Source: Luteitalea pratensis
GTDB lineage: Bacteria > Acidobacteriota > Vicinamibacteria > Vicinamibacterales > Vicinamibacteraceae
NCBI RefSeq assembly: GCF_001618865.1
Contig: NZ_CP015136.1
Location: forward strand, 1,337,001-1,401,000
Direction of reading: 5' to 3'
DNA: 64,000 nt
Shown here: one piece after another, positions 17,899 through 25,623 of the stretch
Numbering within the stretch: position 1 is the first letter of the stretch
How the letters are laid out: every line of letters begins with the position of its first letter
Notes under the pieces: generated by a model
The model's input: only the letters and a program-made list of their open reading frames with translations
The model's database searches: none
What the model was told of the DNA's origin: nothing
Program-made: the position numbers and the translations under genes

Positions 17899-17955
17899 TC
17901 CGCCTTCGCCAAGGCTTCGGCGGACAGGTTCCGCCTTCGCCAAGGCTCCGGCGGA
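17899..17955. repeat. Two copies of a REP-like palindrome
   Basis: Positions 17899-17924 and 17930-17955 each carry TCCGCC, then TTCGCCAAGGCT, then CGGCGGA. They differ by one base. The outer arms TCCGCC/GGCGGA or the inner arms GCCTT/AAGGC can pair. The first copy starts one base after the upstream stop codon. A third copy sits after bshA at 47789. Confidence 0.85.
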
Positions 17956-17975
17956 CACGCTTCGCTCGCCGATGC

Positions 17976-18004
17976 TTGCCCGCGCCCGACCTGCAGACTA
18001 CACT
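17976..18004 (+). promoter_or_regulatory. SRP RNA promoter
   Basis: TTGCCC (17976-17981), a 17-base spacer and TACACT (17999-18004) form a sigma-70-like promoter directly upstream of the SRP RNA. The same -10 and spacing occur before tRNA-Asn. Confidence 0.65.
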
Positions 18005-18034
18005 GGGGGTTCGGCCGCCGCGGGTGGCCGCCGG

Positions 18035-18169
18035 CCGTGGTCGCTCGCACCGCGGTCCGGAGCCTGTGCAACGCCAGACCCCGAACCGCGTCAGGACCGG
18101 AAGGTAGCAGCGCTAAGGGGATCCTGCCGTGTGCATGGGTACTCCGGGTCGCGGTTGGATCGACCACGG
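18035..18169 (+). ncRNA. ffs: Signal recognition particle RNA
   Basis: The conserved SRP core is seen: the GTCAGGACCGGAAGGTAGCA loop region (18090-18109), which binds Ffh, closed by GCG/CGC. The arms fold back over a long distance: ACCGCG/CGCGGT and CCGGAG/CTCCGG (18049-18062 with 18142-18155), then CCGTGGTCG (18035-18043) with CGACCACGG (18161-18169). The RNA targets ribosomes making membrane and secreted proteins. Location immediately before dnaX is a common bacterial arrangement. The exact ends are uncertain; the promoter predicts a start near 18010, so the primary transcript may be longer. Confidence 0.9.
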
Positions 18170-18178
18170 TCACCGATT

Positions 18179-18241
18179 CCGTCGACCTGAAGGTCGACGG
18201 CTACGAGACTCCGCCGACCTGAGAGTCGGCGGCTACGAGAC
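18179..18241. repeat. Two palindromes with a GGCTACGAGAC tail
   Basis: 18179-18209 has arms CCGTCGACCT/AGGTCGACGG, and 18211-18241 has arms CCGCCGAC/GTCGGCGG. Both end GGCTACGAGAC. Copies in either orientation also occur at 40356-40382 and 40448-40473. Here they follow the SRP RNA and could act as its terminator, although no T-run is present. Confidence 0.85.
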
Positions 18242-18278
18242 CTGACGGCTGCCCCTGACCGAACCGACCCCGACCTCA

Positions 18279-20141
18279 GTGTCCCGCCCGTATCAGGTGC
18301 TCGCTCGCAAGTGGCGTCCCCAGCGCTTCGACGATGTCGTCGGCCAGGTGGGCGTGACGCAAACCCTGCGCAACGCCATCCAGCGCGGGCGCATCGCCCA
18401 ATCGTTCATCTTCTCGGGAGCCCGCGGCGTCGGAAAGACGACCACCGCACGCATCCTCGCGCGCGCGCTCAATTGCGAGACCGGGCCGACCGCAGACCCG
18501 TGCGGCACGTGCGATGCCTGCGTCGAGATCGCCGAGGGTCGCGACATCGACGTCATCGAGCTCGACGCCGCGACACACACCGGTGTCGACAACGTCCGTG
18601 AAGTGATCATCGAGGGGCTCGGCATCGCCCCGGCCCGCGATCGCTACAAGATCTTCATCATCGACGAAGTGCACATGCTGTCGAACAGCTCGTTCAACGC
18701 ATTGCTGAAGTCGATCGAGGAACCGCCACCGCATGTCGTCTTCATGATGGCGACGACCGAGCTGCACAAGATCCCGGAGACGATCCGGTCGCGGTCGCAG
18801 GAGTTCGAGCTGCGCACGATCGGGGCTCGCAGCGTCGCCGACCAGCTCGCACGCATCGCCGAGGCCGAGCAGATCCAGGCCGATCCCGACGCCCTGCTGC
18901 TGCTCGCGCGATCGGGCGAGGGCAGCATGCGCGACGCGCTGAGCGCCTTCGACCAGGTGATTGCCTTCGCCGGCGAGCGCATCAGCGCCGCCGACGTCGC
19001 GTCGGTGCTCGGCCTCATCGGCCGCGACGTGCTGATGGACATGGCGGAGATCGTCGCCGACGGTCGCGCGGCCGACGTGTTCGATGCCGTCGGGCGCCTC
19101 GTCGAGTCCGGGCAGGACCTCAAGCTCGTCGTCCGTGACCTCACCGGCCTCGTCCGAGACCTGATGATCGTGAGTGTCGATCCGACGCGCCTCGAGGATC
19201 CTGAACTCGCGACCGACGCCGACCGTCTCGCGGGTCTCGCCTCACGCTTCTCGCGCGAGGACCTGCTGCGTGCCTTCGATGTGCTCGCCCGCGCCGAACA
19301 GGACGTCCGCTATACCGCGCAGCCCCGCTATCACCTCGAGATGGCGTTGTTGCGCTGGATTCATCTCGGACACCTCGCGCCAATTGCCGAGGTGCTCGAG
19401 GCACTCGGCAGCGGCCGCCCGGTGTCGATGGGACCTGTGCGCAGTGCGGCACCTGTCCGATCGCCAGCCGGCGGACCCGCGGCTGGTACGACGGCGCCGG
19501 CCACAGGTCCAGGCAGCGCGCTGCGCCGGCTGACCGAGGCGGCTGCGACGCGGCCCGTGACGTCCGCGCCGGCGACGCCACCGGTGTCGTCCACGCCGGC
19601 GCGTTCCGCCCCTCGCGTTGCCGGCACCTCTGCTGCGTCTGCCGCGCCAGCAACCGCGGCGGCGTCACGCGTCGAGACGCCTGTGCCGCCCGCGCCGTTG
19701 GTCACCGCTCCCGCCGCCCCGGAGCCGACACCGGCAACGGTCGCGGCGCCAGCAGCAACCCCCACGATTGACCTCGACAGCGGTGGCGCCGAGCGGTTGA
19801 TCGAGGCGCTGAAGAAGAGCAATCGCACATTCTTCGGCACCGCCCTGGCCCGCGCGACGTTCGCCGTCGATGCCAACCGGCTGGTGCTCACCGTCGGTGG
19901 CAACTTCGAGCACCAGCGTTGCGAGGGCCGCCGCTCGTGGATCGAGGACACGGCGTTGCAGGTGCTGGGGCGCAAGCTGCCGCTCGACATTCGCGTGGTG
20001 GTCCAGGCCACCAACGTGGCGGCCGATCCGGTCGAGACCGACAAGGCGCGCCTCAAGGAACAGGCGCTCAAGAGCGAAGCCGTGCAGGCCATGCTCGACG
20101 TCTTTGCGGCCGAGATCAGGGACGCGGAGGAGATTCCTTGA
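18279..20141 (+). CDS. dnaX: DNA polymerase III subunit gamma/tau
   Basis: This 620-residue clamp-loader ATPase starts at GTG (SRPYQVLARKWRPQRFDDVV). It has Walker A GARGVGKT (about 48), a zinc knuckle with four Cys (CETGPTADPCGTCDAC), Walker B FIIDEVHM, sensor motif MMATTE and the SRC-like SRSQEFEL. Residues 385-510 form an Ala/Pro/Thr-rich linker and a C-terminal tau domain follows (about 525-620). I saw no A-run slippery site of the E. coli type, so a separate gamma form is not predicted. It is followed by ybaB and recR, the classic order. Confidence 0.97.
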   Translation: MSRPYQVLARKWRPQRFDDVVGQVGVTQTLRNAIQRGRIAQSFIFSGARGVGKTTTARILARALNCETGPTADPCGTCDACVEIAEGRDIDVIELDAATHTGVDNVREVIIEGLGIAPARDRYKIFIIDEVHMLSNSSFNALLKSIEEPPPHVVFMMATTELHKIPETIRSRSQEFELRTIGARSVADQLARIAEAEQIQADPDALLLLARSGEGSMRDALSAFDQVIAFAGERISAADVASVLGLIGRDVLMDMAEIVADGRAADVFDAVGRLVESGQDLKLVVRDLTGLVRDLMIVSVDPTRLEDPELATDADRLAGLASRFSREDLLRAFDVLARAEQDVRYTAQPRYHLEMALLRWIHLGHLAPIAEVLEALGSGRPVSMGPVRSAAPVRSPAGGPAAGTTAPATGPGSALRRLTEAAATRPVTSAPATPPVSSTPARSAPRVAGTSAASAAPATAAASRVETPVPPAPLVTAPAAPEPTPATVAAPAATPTIDLDSGGAERLIEALKKSNRTFFGTALARATFAVDANRLVLTVGGNFEHQRCEGRRSWIEDTALQVLGRKLPLDIRVVVQATNVAADPVETDKARLKEQALKSEAVQAMLDVFAAEIRDAEEIP

Positions 20142-20143
20142 TC

Positions 20144-20178
20144 GAACGCCGAACGTCGAACGCCGAACGCCGAACGCT
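20144..20178. repeat. Tandem heptamer array GAACGCC x5
   Basis: Five consecutive copies of GAACGCC (one reads GAACGTC, the last GAACGCT) begin two bases after the dnaX stop codon and lie before ybaB. Confidence 0.95.
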
Positions 20179-20211
20179 GACAGAACTTACGAAGGCCGGG
20201 GGGAATCGCTG

Positions 20212-20508
20212 ATGAACATCCAGAAAATGATGCAGCAGGCGCAGCAGATGCAGGAGCGCATGCAGAAGCAGATGGCCGAGACGGTCATCGAAGCGTCCGC
20301 GGGCGGCGGCGCCGTCTCCGTCAAGGTGAATGGCTCCAAGGAGGTCCTGGCGATCACGATCGATCCCGAGGCCGTGAACAAGGAAGACGTGGAGATGCTG
20401 CAGGACGCGATTCTCGCCGCCATCCAGGATGCGCAGCGCAAGGCCGACGAGAAGATGAGCAGCACCATGAGCGGCATGCTCGGTGGGCTCAAGCTGCCCG
20501 GCATGTGA
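20212..20508 (+). CDS. ybaB: YbaB/EbfC nucleoid-associated protein
   Basis: This 98-residue DNA-binding protein has the family pattern: a Gln/Met-rich helix (MNIQKMMQQAQQMQERMQ), the loop VIEASAGGGAVSVKVNGSKE, then ITIDPEAVNKEDVEMLQD and a terminal helix. YbaB dimers bind DNA with little sequence specificity and the gene is conserved between dnaX and recR. GGGGGA precedes the ATG. Confidence 0.96.
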   Translation: MNIQKMMQQAQQMQERMQKQMAETVIEASAGGGAVSVKVNGSKEVLAITIDPEAVNKEDVEMLQDAILAAIQDAQRKADEKMSSTMSGMLGGLKLPGM

Positions 20509-20521
20509 CATCGGCTCGACG

Positions 20522-20553
20522 CTGAAATCCTGAAATTCTGAAGTTCTAAAATT
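20522..20553. repeat. Tandem octamer CTGAAATT x4
   Basis: Four imperfect octamers (CTGAAATC, CTGAAATT, CTGAAGTT, CTAAAATT) fill most of the ybaB-recR gap. They form an AT-rich patch ending two bases before the recR TTG start. Confidence 0.9.
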
Positions 20554-20555
20554 CT

Positions 20556-21158
20556 TTGTCTTCCCCCTATCCCGAGCCGCTCCTGCGGCTCATCGAGCAG
20601 TTGCAGAAATGGCCGGGCATCGGCGCCAAGTCGGCGCAGCGCCTGGCCTTTCACGTGCTGAAGGCTCCACGCGAGGATGCCGAGCGCCTGGCCGACGCGC
20701 TGCGTGACGTCAAGACGCAGGTCCAGCACTGCTCGATCTGCGCCAACATCACCGACGCCGATCCCTGCACCTACTGCACCAGTCCCGATCGCAACCCCCG
20801 CCTCATCTGCGTCGTCGAGGAACCCGCCAACGTCATTGCAGTGGAGAAGACGCGCGACTTCCGTGGCCGCTATCACGTGTTGATGGGCACCCTGTCGCCG
20901 CTGCAGGGGATTGGTCCGGATGCCCTTCGCATCAAGCCATTGCTGGCGCGCGTGGCCACCGGCGAGGTCGAGGAAGTGATCCTGGCCACCAACCCCACGG
21001 TCGAGGGTGAGGCGACGGCGCTCTACCTGGCCAAGTTGCTCAAGCCGCTCGGCGTGCGCGTGACGCGCATCGGCATGGGCGTGCCGATGGGCAGCGATCT
21101 GGAGTACGCCGACGAAGTCACGATGACGCGAGCGCTCGAGGGGCGGAGGGAGATGTGA
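20556..21158 (+). CDS. recR: Recombination mediator protein RecR
   Basis: This 200-residue protein loads RecA on gapped DNA with RecF and RecO. It has the N-terminal helix-hairpin-helix ([19 protein letters not shown]), the four-Cys zinc finger ([16 protein letters not shown]) and a Toprim domain ([35 protein letters not shown]). The start is TTG in the sequence; no upstream ATG is in frame after the ybaB stop. No Shine-Dalgarno is visible because of the octamer array. Confidence 0.97.
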   Translation: MSSPYPEPLLRLIEQLQKWPGIGAKSAQRLAFHVLKAPREDAERLADALRDVKTQVQHCSICANITDADPCTYCTSPDRNPRLICVVEEPANVIAVEKTRDFRGRYHVLMGTLSPLQGIGPDALRIKPLLARVATGEVEEVILATNPTVEGEATALYLAKLLKPLGVRVTRIGMGVPMGSDLEYADEVTMTRALEGRREM

Positions 21159-21197
21159 AGGCCTACGGCCTGCAGGCTACGTTTGGAGCAAATCGGC

Positions 21198-21223
21198 GAT
21201 TCCCGATTCCCGACTCCCGATCC
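21198..21223. repeat. Tandem heptamer GATTCCC x3
   Basis: GATTCCC, GATTCCC, GACTCCC and a partial GATCCG lie in the convergent gap between recR and the flippase-like gene. Confidence 0.85.
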
Positions 21224-21230
21224 GTGCTCC

Positions 21231-22256
21231 CTACTGCACCAGCTCCCGCCGCGTCATGCCGCGCAGTCCGAGAAACACGACGCCGGCGCCGGTCCACACG
21301 AGCATGCGGGCCTTGCGGACGACCGCAAGCGTGACCCCGAGCGCCGAGGCGCCGTACAGCACCTGGGTCAGGATGCCGCTGCCGGCCTCGTCGACGCCGA
21401 GGCGCATCGGCACGAACTTGAACGCCACGTTGATGAAGCGGTTGATGGACTCGAGCAGGAAGGCACCGAGCAGCGTCGGCGCGGCGCCCGCTGGCAGCAG
21501 CATCGCCACCGTAAGGTAGGTTTCTGCCACGCCGAGTGCGTGATAGCCGGTCTCGAGCAACAGGATTGGCACGGGCCGGGATGGGTGGCGTTGCGCGAAC
21601 GTGTAGATCCGATCCTCGAGCGTCTGCAGCTTGCCGGCACGGCGCAGGAGCGCGGCTGGCGCCAGGGACCAGCGATCGAACCAGGCGAGGCTCCACGTCA
21701 GCGGCCGGAACCTGCCGCTCACGAGTGCCATGGCCACGACCAGGAACGCGACCATGCCGGCCAGCGCAATGAGGCTCATCACCCGCAACGCCGCGGGCAC
21801 GTCGAACTCGACCAGCAAGGCGACCGTGCCGCCGGCAATCATCGCCGCCACGGTGATCGTGTAGAAGAGGTTCTCGACGGCGATGCCCGCGAGGGCGATC
21901 ATCAGCGACACACGGTCGCGCACGAACGCCGCCTTGGTCGGCTCGCTCACGAACAAGCCCAGCGGCGTGAGATTGCCCAGGGCATCACCACTGATGAGGG
22001 CCGGGAACGTGTCGCGTACGCGCAACCTGTGCGGTGGCTCGGTACAGAGCACCCAGGCCCAGGCCCGGGCCGCGAAGCGCAGGCCCGAGAGGACGACGAT
22101 CCCGAAGAAGGCGAAGCCGACGCGCCGGAAGCCGTCGACGACCGTCGCGAGGCCGGTTTCCCGCAGCGTGTAGGCAAACAGGGCGAGACCGCCGAGCGCA
22201 GCCGCAGCCCCGCCGAGGCGCCTGGCGGCGGGCGGGCGCGGTGCGGGATCGGGCAT
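21231..22256 (-). CDS. Lysylphosphatidylglycerol synthase-like (flippase-like) membrane protein
   Basis: This 341-residue integral membrane protein has seven or eight hydrophobic segments and the motif ISGDALGNLTPLGLFVSEPTK (about 90-110), which marks the UPF0104/AglD-like group related to the MprF membrane domain. It probably moves or modifies a lipid-linked molecule in the inner membrane; the soluble transferase domain of MprF is absent. It diverges from the DUF4203 gene with 49 bases between starts. Confidence 0.85.
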   Translation of the reverse strand: MPDPAPRPPAARRLGGAAAALGGLALFAYTLRETGLATVVDGFRRVGFAFFGIVVLSGLRFAARAWAWVLCTEPPHRLRVRDTFPALISGDALGNLTPLGLFVSEPTKAAFVRDRVSLMIALAGIAVENLFYTITVAAMIAGGTVALLVEFDVPAALRVMSLIALAGMVAFLVVAMALVSGRFRPLTWSLAWFDRWSLAPAALLRRAGKLQTLEDRIYTFAQRHPSRPVPILLLETGYHALGVAETYLTVAMLLPAGAAPTLLGAFLLESINRFINVAFKFVPMRLGVDEAGSGILTQVLYGASALGVTLAVVRKARMLVWTGAGVVFLGLRGMTRRELVQ

Positions 22257-22293
22257 CTGATCTGGGGTGGGCGGACGAGCCTGTCGCCTCCAC

Positions 22294-22299
22294 TATAAT
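22294..22299 (+). promoter_or_regulatory. Consensus -10 box of a probable leaderless gene
   Basis: A perfect TATAAT lies six bases before the ATG at 22306, with no Shine-Dalgarno between. Transcription would begin at or next to the start codon. Confidence 0.65.
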
Positions 22300-22305
22300 G
22301 CCGCG

Positions 22306-22917
22306 ATGCTGCCGGAGACGTTGCATGTCCCCGCCGCCGTCCTCTTCCTCGTGGGCGGCGTGCTGTCTTGTTTCCTCGGGCAACGCACCTTCCGCATCGT
22401 CCTCGGCCTGTATGGCTTCGTCGTCGGCGTGCTCGTCGCGGGCTCGCTGATCGGTCCGGCGGACACGACCCGCGACATCCTCCTGCTGATCGGCGGCGGC
22501 ATCGGCGGCGCGCTCGCGCTCGTGCTCGCGTACTTCATCGGCGTCGCGCTGATCGGCGCGGCGTTCGCCGCGCTCGCCGTGCATGCGATCGCCGCGCAGT
22601 TCGGATCGGAACCGCCGGCGATGCTGGTGATCGCCTGCACGATTGCCGGCGCGCTGATCGCGTTGTCGGTCCAGCGCTACGTCATCGTGGTGGGCACGGC
22701 GTTCGGCGGCGCCTGGCTGCTGGTCATGGGGGCGCTCGGCCTGTGGCATCGCGAGTCGGTCACCGGCCTCGGTGGCGCGGCGTCCGGCTGGCAGGCCTAT
22801 CCGTTGCGCCCCGCGCCAGGCGAGAGCTGGGTGCTGGTGGTGTGGCTGCTGCTGGCCATTGCGGGACTCGTGGCGCAGGTCCGGCTCTCCACCCCGCGTA
22901 TGGTCCGTGCGCGCTGA
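22306..22917 (+). CDS. DUF4203-like multi-pass membrane protein
   Basis: This 203-residue protein has about six or seven transmembrane helices separated by very short loops. Gly-rich helix contacts (IGGGIGGALALVLAYFIGVA) resemble DUF4203/TMEM198-like proteins. A FRIVLGLYGFVVG motif follows the first helix. The start is set by the -10 box six bases upstream. The function is unknown. The next gene starts 69 bases after the stop on the same strand. Confidence 0.75.
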   Translation: MLPETLHVPAAVLFLVGGVLSCFLGQRTFRIVLGLYGFVVGVLVAGSLIGPADTTRDILLLIGGGIGGALALVLAYFIGVALIGAAFAALAVHAIAAQFGSEPPAMLVIACTIAGALIALSVQRYVIVVGTAFGGAWLLVMGALGLWHRESVTGLGGAASGWQAYPLRPAPGESWVLVVWLLLAIAGLVAQVRLSTPRMVRAR

Positions 22918-22985
22918 CCTCTCGGACGCAGGCTGACGTCCTGTCGCGGGCTCGCGCAGCTGCCAGCGAGACACCGGAGACCACG

Positions 22986-23957
22986 ATGCCGATCAATCGA
23001 CGACAGTTCACCGGGACCCTGCTCGTGGCTGGGCTGACGCCCCTCGTTCGGCTCGATGCCCAGGGGACAGCGACCAACCGCGTCGACGTGGCCGGCCCCG
23101 GTTCACCGCTCGTGATGTTCTCGAAGCACCTCGCGGAGCTCGCGTGGGGCGATTTGGGTGCCGCCGTGCGGCAGGCCGGCTTCGACGGCGTGGACCTCAC
23201 GGTTCGCCCCGGTGGTCACGTGCTGCCGGCGCGGGTCACCGAGGATCTGCCGCGGGCGGTGGCCGCCATCCGCGATGCCGGCAGCATGGTCGCCATGCTC
23301 ACGACGGGACTGACGCAACCCGACGACCCGGCCGCCCGCGCCACGTTCGAGGCGGCGCGAGCCGTCGACGTGCCGCGCCTCAAGGCCGGCTATTACCGGT
23401 ACGCGTTTGCTGACGCACGGCGCGAGCTTGCCGAGGCGACGACGGCATTCCGAGCCCTCGTGCGGATGGCGGCAACGGCAGGCGTCGTCCTCGCGTATCA
23501 CAATCACTCGGGTGACTACGTGGGCGCGCCGGTCTGGGACGCGCTGCGCATGATCGAAGGGCAGCCAGCCGACGCGACAGGCCTCTACTTCGACGTGCGT
23601 CATGCCACGGTCGAAGGTGGGCTCGGTGGCTGGCGGGCGGCCGTGCAGATGGCGGCGCCACACCTGCGGATGCTCGCGATCAAGGACTTCTACTGGGAGA
23701 AAGGCACCAACGGGCGCTGGCGTGTCGTCGACTGCCCGGTCGGCGACGGCATGGTCGACTGGAAGGCGTTCGGCGCCGAGTTGAGGACAGCGAAGTTCAG
23801 CGGTCCGATGTCGCTGCACGTCGAGTACGACCCGGGTGGGCGCACGCCGGTGGAGAAGACCGAACGGATGCTGGAGGCGGCGGTGCGGGACCGCACCCGC
23901 CTGGTGGAGCTACTGGGAGGCGTCGCGGCCGGGGCTCGGGAAGGCGCCGGCCGCTGA
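22986..23957 (+). CDS. Tat-exported sugar phosphate isomerase/epimerase-like protein
   Basis: This 323-residue TIM-barrel protein has a twin-Arg leader (NRRQFTGTLLVAGLTPLV) and so should be exported folded. The AP-endonuclease-2-like barrel shows FDGVDLTVRPGGHVLP, LAYHNHSGDYVG (metal-binding His), GLYFDVRHATVEGG, LRMLAIKDFYWEK and the terminal Glu in MSLHVEYDPGG. These are the usual metal ligands of xylose-isomerase-like barrels. GGAG precedes the ATG. The substrate is probably a sugar or inositol derivative. Confidence 0.85.
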   Translation: MPINRRQFTGTLLVAGLTPLVRLDAQGTATNRVDVAGPGSPLVMFSKHLAELAWGDLGAAVRQAGFDGVDLTVRPGGHVLPARVTEDLPRAVAAIRDAGSMVAMLTTGLTQPDDPAARATFEAARAVDVPRLKAGYYRYAFADARRELAEATTAFRALVRMAATAGVVLAYHNHSGDYVGAPVWDALRMIEGQPADATGLYFDVRHATVEGGLGGWRAAVQMAAPHLRMLAIKDFYWEKGTNGRWRVVDCPVGDGMVDWKAFGAELRTAKFSGPMSLHVEYDPGGRTPVEKTERMLEAAVRDRTRLVELLGGVAAGAREGAGR

Positions 23958-23964
23958 GGCGCGA

Positions 23965-24261
23965 TTAGCGCTTCTTCCTGGTCTTGACTGCCGTGTCGTC
24001 GAACTTGCCGGCCCAGCGGGCGACGCGAGCGATGGCGGCGCCATTGAGACGGTAGCGGCGTTGGCGGCCTTCCTTGCGCACGGCCACGAGGCGTGCCTCG
24101 AGGAGCAGGCGCAGATGCTGCGAGATCGCCGGCCGGCTCATGTCGAAGGGCTCGGCCAGTTCGTTGACGGTACGGTCGCCGGTCCGGAGGAGGTCGAGCA
24201 GGGCCCGACGCGTCGGATCAGCAATCGCGCGGAAGACGTCGGTCTGGGCTTGCGCGGTCAC
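23965..24261 (-). CDS. ArsR-family winged-helix regulator
   Basis: This 98-residue repressor begins DVFRAIADPTRRALLDLLRT and has the HTH in NELAEPFDMSRPAISQHLRLL, followed by the wing VRKEGRQRRYRLNG. No CxC metal site is present, so it is of the non-metal (SdpR-like) kind. A GTG at 24261 is preferred: a complete promoter ends six bases before it. A palindrome in that promoter suggests autoregulation. It is convergent with the isomerase gene, 7 bases away, and has no partner gene on its own strand. Confidence 0.87.
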   Translation of the reverse strand: MTAQAQTDVFRAIADPTRRALLDLLRTGDRTVNELAEPFDMSRPAISQHLRLLLEARLVAVRKEGRQRRYRLNGAAIARVARWAGKFDDTAVKTRKKR

Positions 24262-24267
24262 GATCAC

Positions 24268-24297
24268 ACAGTACGGAAGCCGTACACGAAATGTCAA
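24268..24297 (-). promoter_or_regulatory. arsR-type promoter with spacer palindrome
   Basis: TTGACA (24297-24292), 18 bases, TACTGT (24273-24268), then six bases to the GTG start. A perfect palindrome GTACGG-AAG-CCGTAC (24271-24285) overlaps the spacer and -10, an ideal place for repressor binding. Confidence 0.7.
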
Positions 24298-24640
24298 CGT
24301 GTGCCTTCCTATTCGCGGCAGGAATCCGGCACGCGATTGCTGAGTGACGCGGCACGGCCAGCCGGCCCGAGGCCTGTTGCCGGAAGCGGCAGGCCGCGAC
24401 CGACTGAACGGTGCCTAATCGGCCCACGAGGCTCGTGCACGACACGGATCGCGTGACACAACATGTTGCGCAGGCAGGGCAGTGGGCTGCCCATCGATAG
24501 CATCAGCGTCGCGCGCAACCTGCAGCGCACGCGTCGCGGCCGACAAGAAGAATGCGTACGCCGTTCAGGCGCGACGATAAGCCACCGCCGACGAGTATCG
24601 TGATGACATCGTGTCGACACCTCGAGGAGCCGTGATCTGT
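24298..24640. other. Intergenic stretch without a recognised gene
   Basis: I see no convincing coding frame. Short palindromes such as CAACATGTTG (about 24458) are present, and GAGGAG just before 24641 belongs to the next gene. Confidence 0.5.
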
Positions 24641-25429
24641 GTGAAGGCATCGCTGACGTTCGTGAGCGCCTTTCTCGTCCTCGCCGCGGCCGGTGCCGCA
24701 CGCGCGCAGGCGCCGACGAGCCCTGACGACGGCATCGAGATGCCTGCCGACCGACCGGGGTTCAATGCCCCGGCGTCGGTGGTCGGCGCCGGTGTCGTGC
24801 AACTGGAACTCGGGTGGTCGACGTCCCGTTCGCGCGATCGCACGTATGCGAGCGCCGGTCCGCAGCCACTGTTCCGCGTTGGTGTCGCGACGCACGTGGA
24901 ACTGCAGCTGGCGAGCGTGGGGCTGGCGGCGGCCTGCGTGCTCGACTGCGATTGGCACGGGGCCGACGTCTCCGCCAGCGTGCGAGTCGTGCTGCCGGTC
25001 GAGCCGCTCGGCTTCACGCTGGCGGCCACGCCGGGCGTCTCCCTGCCGACGGGTGCGTTCGAGGTCAGCTCGGAGCACGTCGATCCGCTGGTGATCATCC
25101 AGGCCGACCACGGGCTCGGCGCGTACCTGGAACTCTCGTACAACTACCTCGTCACCCGCATCCGTGACGACGACCCCGACCGCGCGGTCGTGCGACAGGG
25201 GCACGGGTTCTCGCTCGGCGCGACGCTGGGCCGGTGGAGCCCCTTCGTGGGCCTGGCGTGGCGGCCCGAACGCGTGGATGGCCGAGCGCCGTGCCTGGCG
25301 CAGGTGGGGACCGGAGTGAGGGTCGCCCGCGACGTACAACTCGATGTCTCGCTCGACCGCGGCCTGAACAGGGTGGAGGAGTCCTGGGGCATCTCGGCAG
25401 GGGTGGCATTGCGTCACCGGCCCCGTTGA
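24641..25429 (+). CDS. Outer-membrane transporter-like protein (phenol MetA-pathway family)
   Basis: This 262-residue protein has a signal peptide (KASLTFVSAFLVLAAAGAA, ending ARAQ), then DRPGFNAPASVVGAGVVQLELGW, typical of the MetA-pathway/transporter barrel family. The rest alternates hydrophobic residues as beta-strands. A GTG at 24641 lies nine bases after GAGGAG and directly starts the signal peptide; other GTG codons upstream are less suitable. Its stop codon overlaps the -35 of the tRNA-Asn promoter. The transported compound is unknown. Confidence 0.8.
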   Translation: MKASLTFVSAFLVLAAAGAARAQAPTSPDDGIEMPADRPGFNAPASVVGAGVVQLELGWSTSRSRDRTYASAGPQPLFRVGVATHVELQLASVGLAAACVLDCDWHGADVSASVRVVLPVEPLGFTLAATPGVSLPTGAFEVSSEHVDPLVIIQADHGLGAYLELSYNYLVTRIRDDDPDRAVVRQGHGFSLGATLGRWSPFVGLAWRPERVDGRAPCLAQVGTGVRVARDVQLDVSLDRGLNRVEESWGISAGVALRHRPR

Positions 25430-25454
25430 CCGTCGGCCGACGCCGCAGTACACT
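25426..25454 (+). promoter_or_regulatory. tRNA-Asn promoter
   Basis: TTGACC (25426-25431), a 17-base spacer and TACACT (25449-25454). The -35 overlaps the stop codon of the preceding gene. The leader to the tRNA would be about 70 bases. Confidence 0.7.
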
Positions 25455-25534
25455 GTCGGTTCGTCGTGGCCGGGTCCGGTCGCGGCTGGCAGTCCGCGCT
25501 CGCTCCCCGGAGCCTCGGCGCGACCCACCCGAGT

Positions 25535-25609
25535 TCCTCAGTAGCTCAATGGCAGAGCATCCGGCTGTTAACCGGAGGGTTGTAGGTTCGAATCCTACCT
25601 GAGGAGCCA
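25535..25609 (+). tRNA. tRNA-Asn (GTT)
   Basis: The cloverleaf is complete: acceptor TCCTCAG/CTGAGGA, D-loop AGCTCAATGGCAGAGC, anticodon stem TCCGG/CCGGA around loop CTGTTAA (anticodon GTT at 25567-25569), and T-arm GTAGG-TTCGAAT-CCTAC. The discriminator is G (25606) and CCA is encoded (25607-25609). It stands alone and is followed by repeats that resemble its own 3' end. Confidence 0.97.
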
Positions 25610-25623
25610 ACCTCACTTCGTTC

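Noticed and set aside
18279-20141. Programmed frameshift in dnaX
   Set aside because: No A-run slippery heptamer with downstream hairpin is visible in the linker region.
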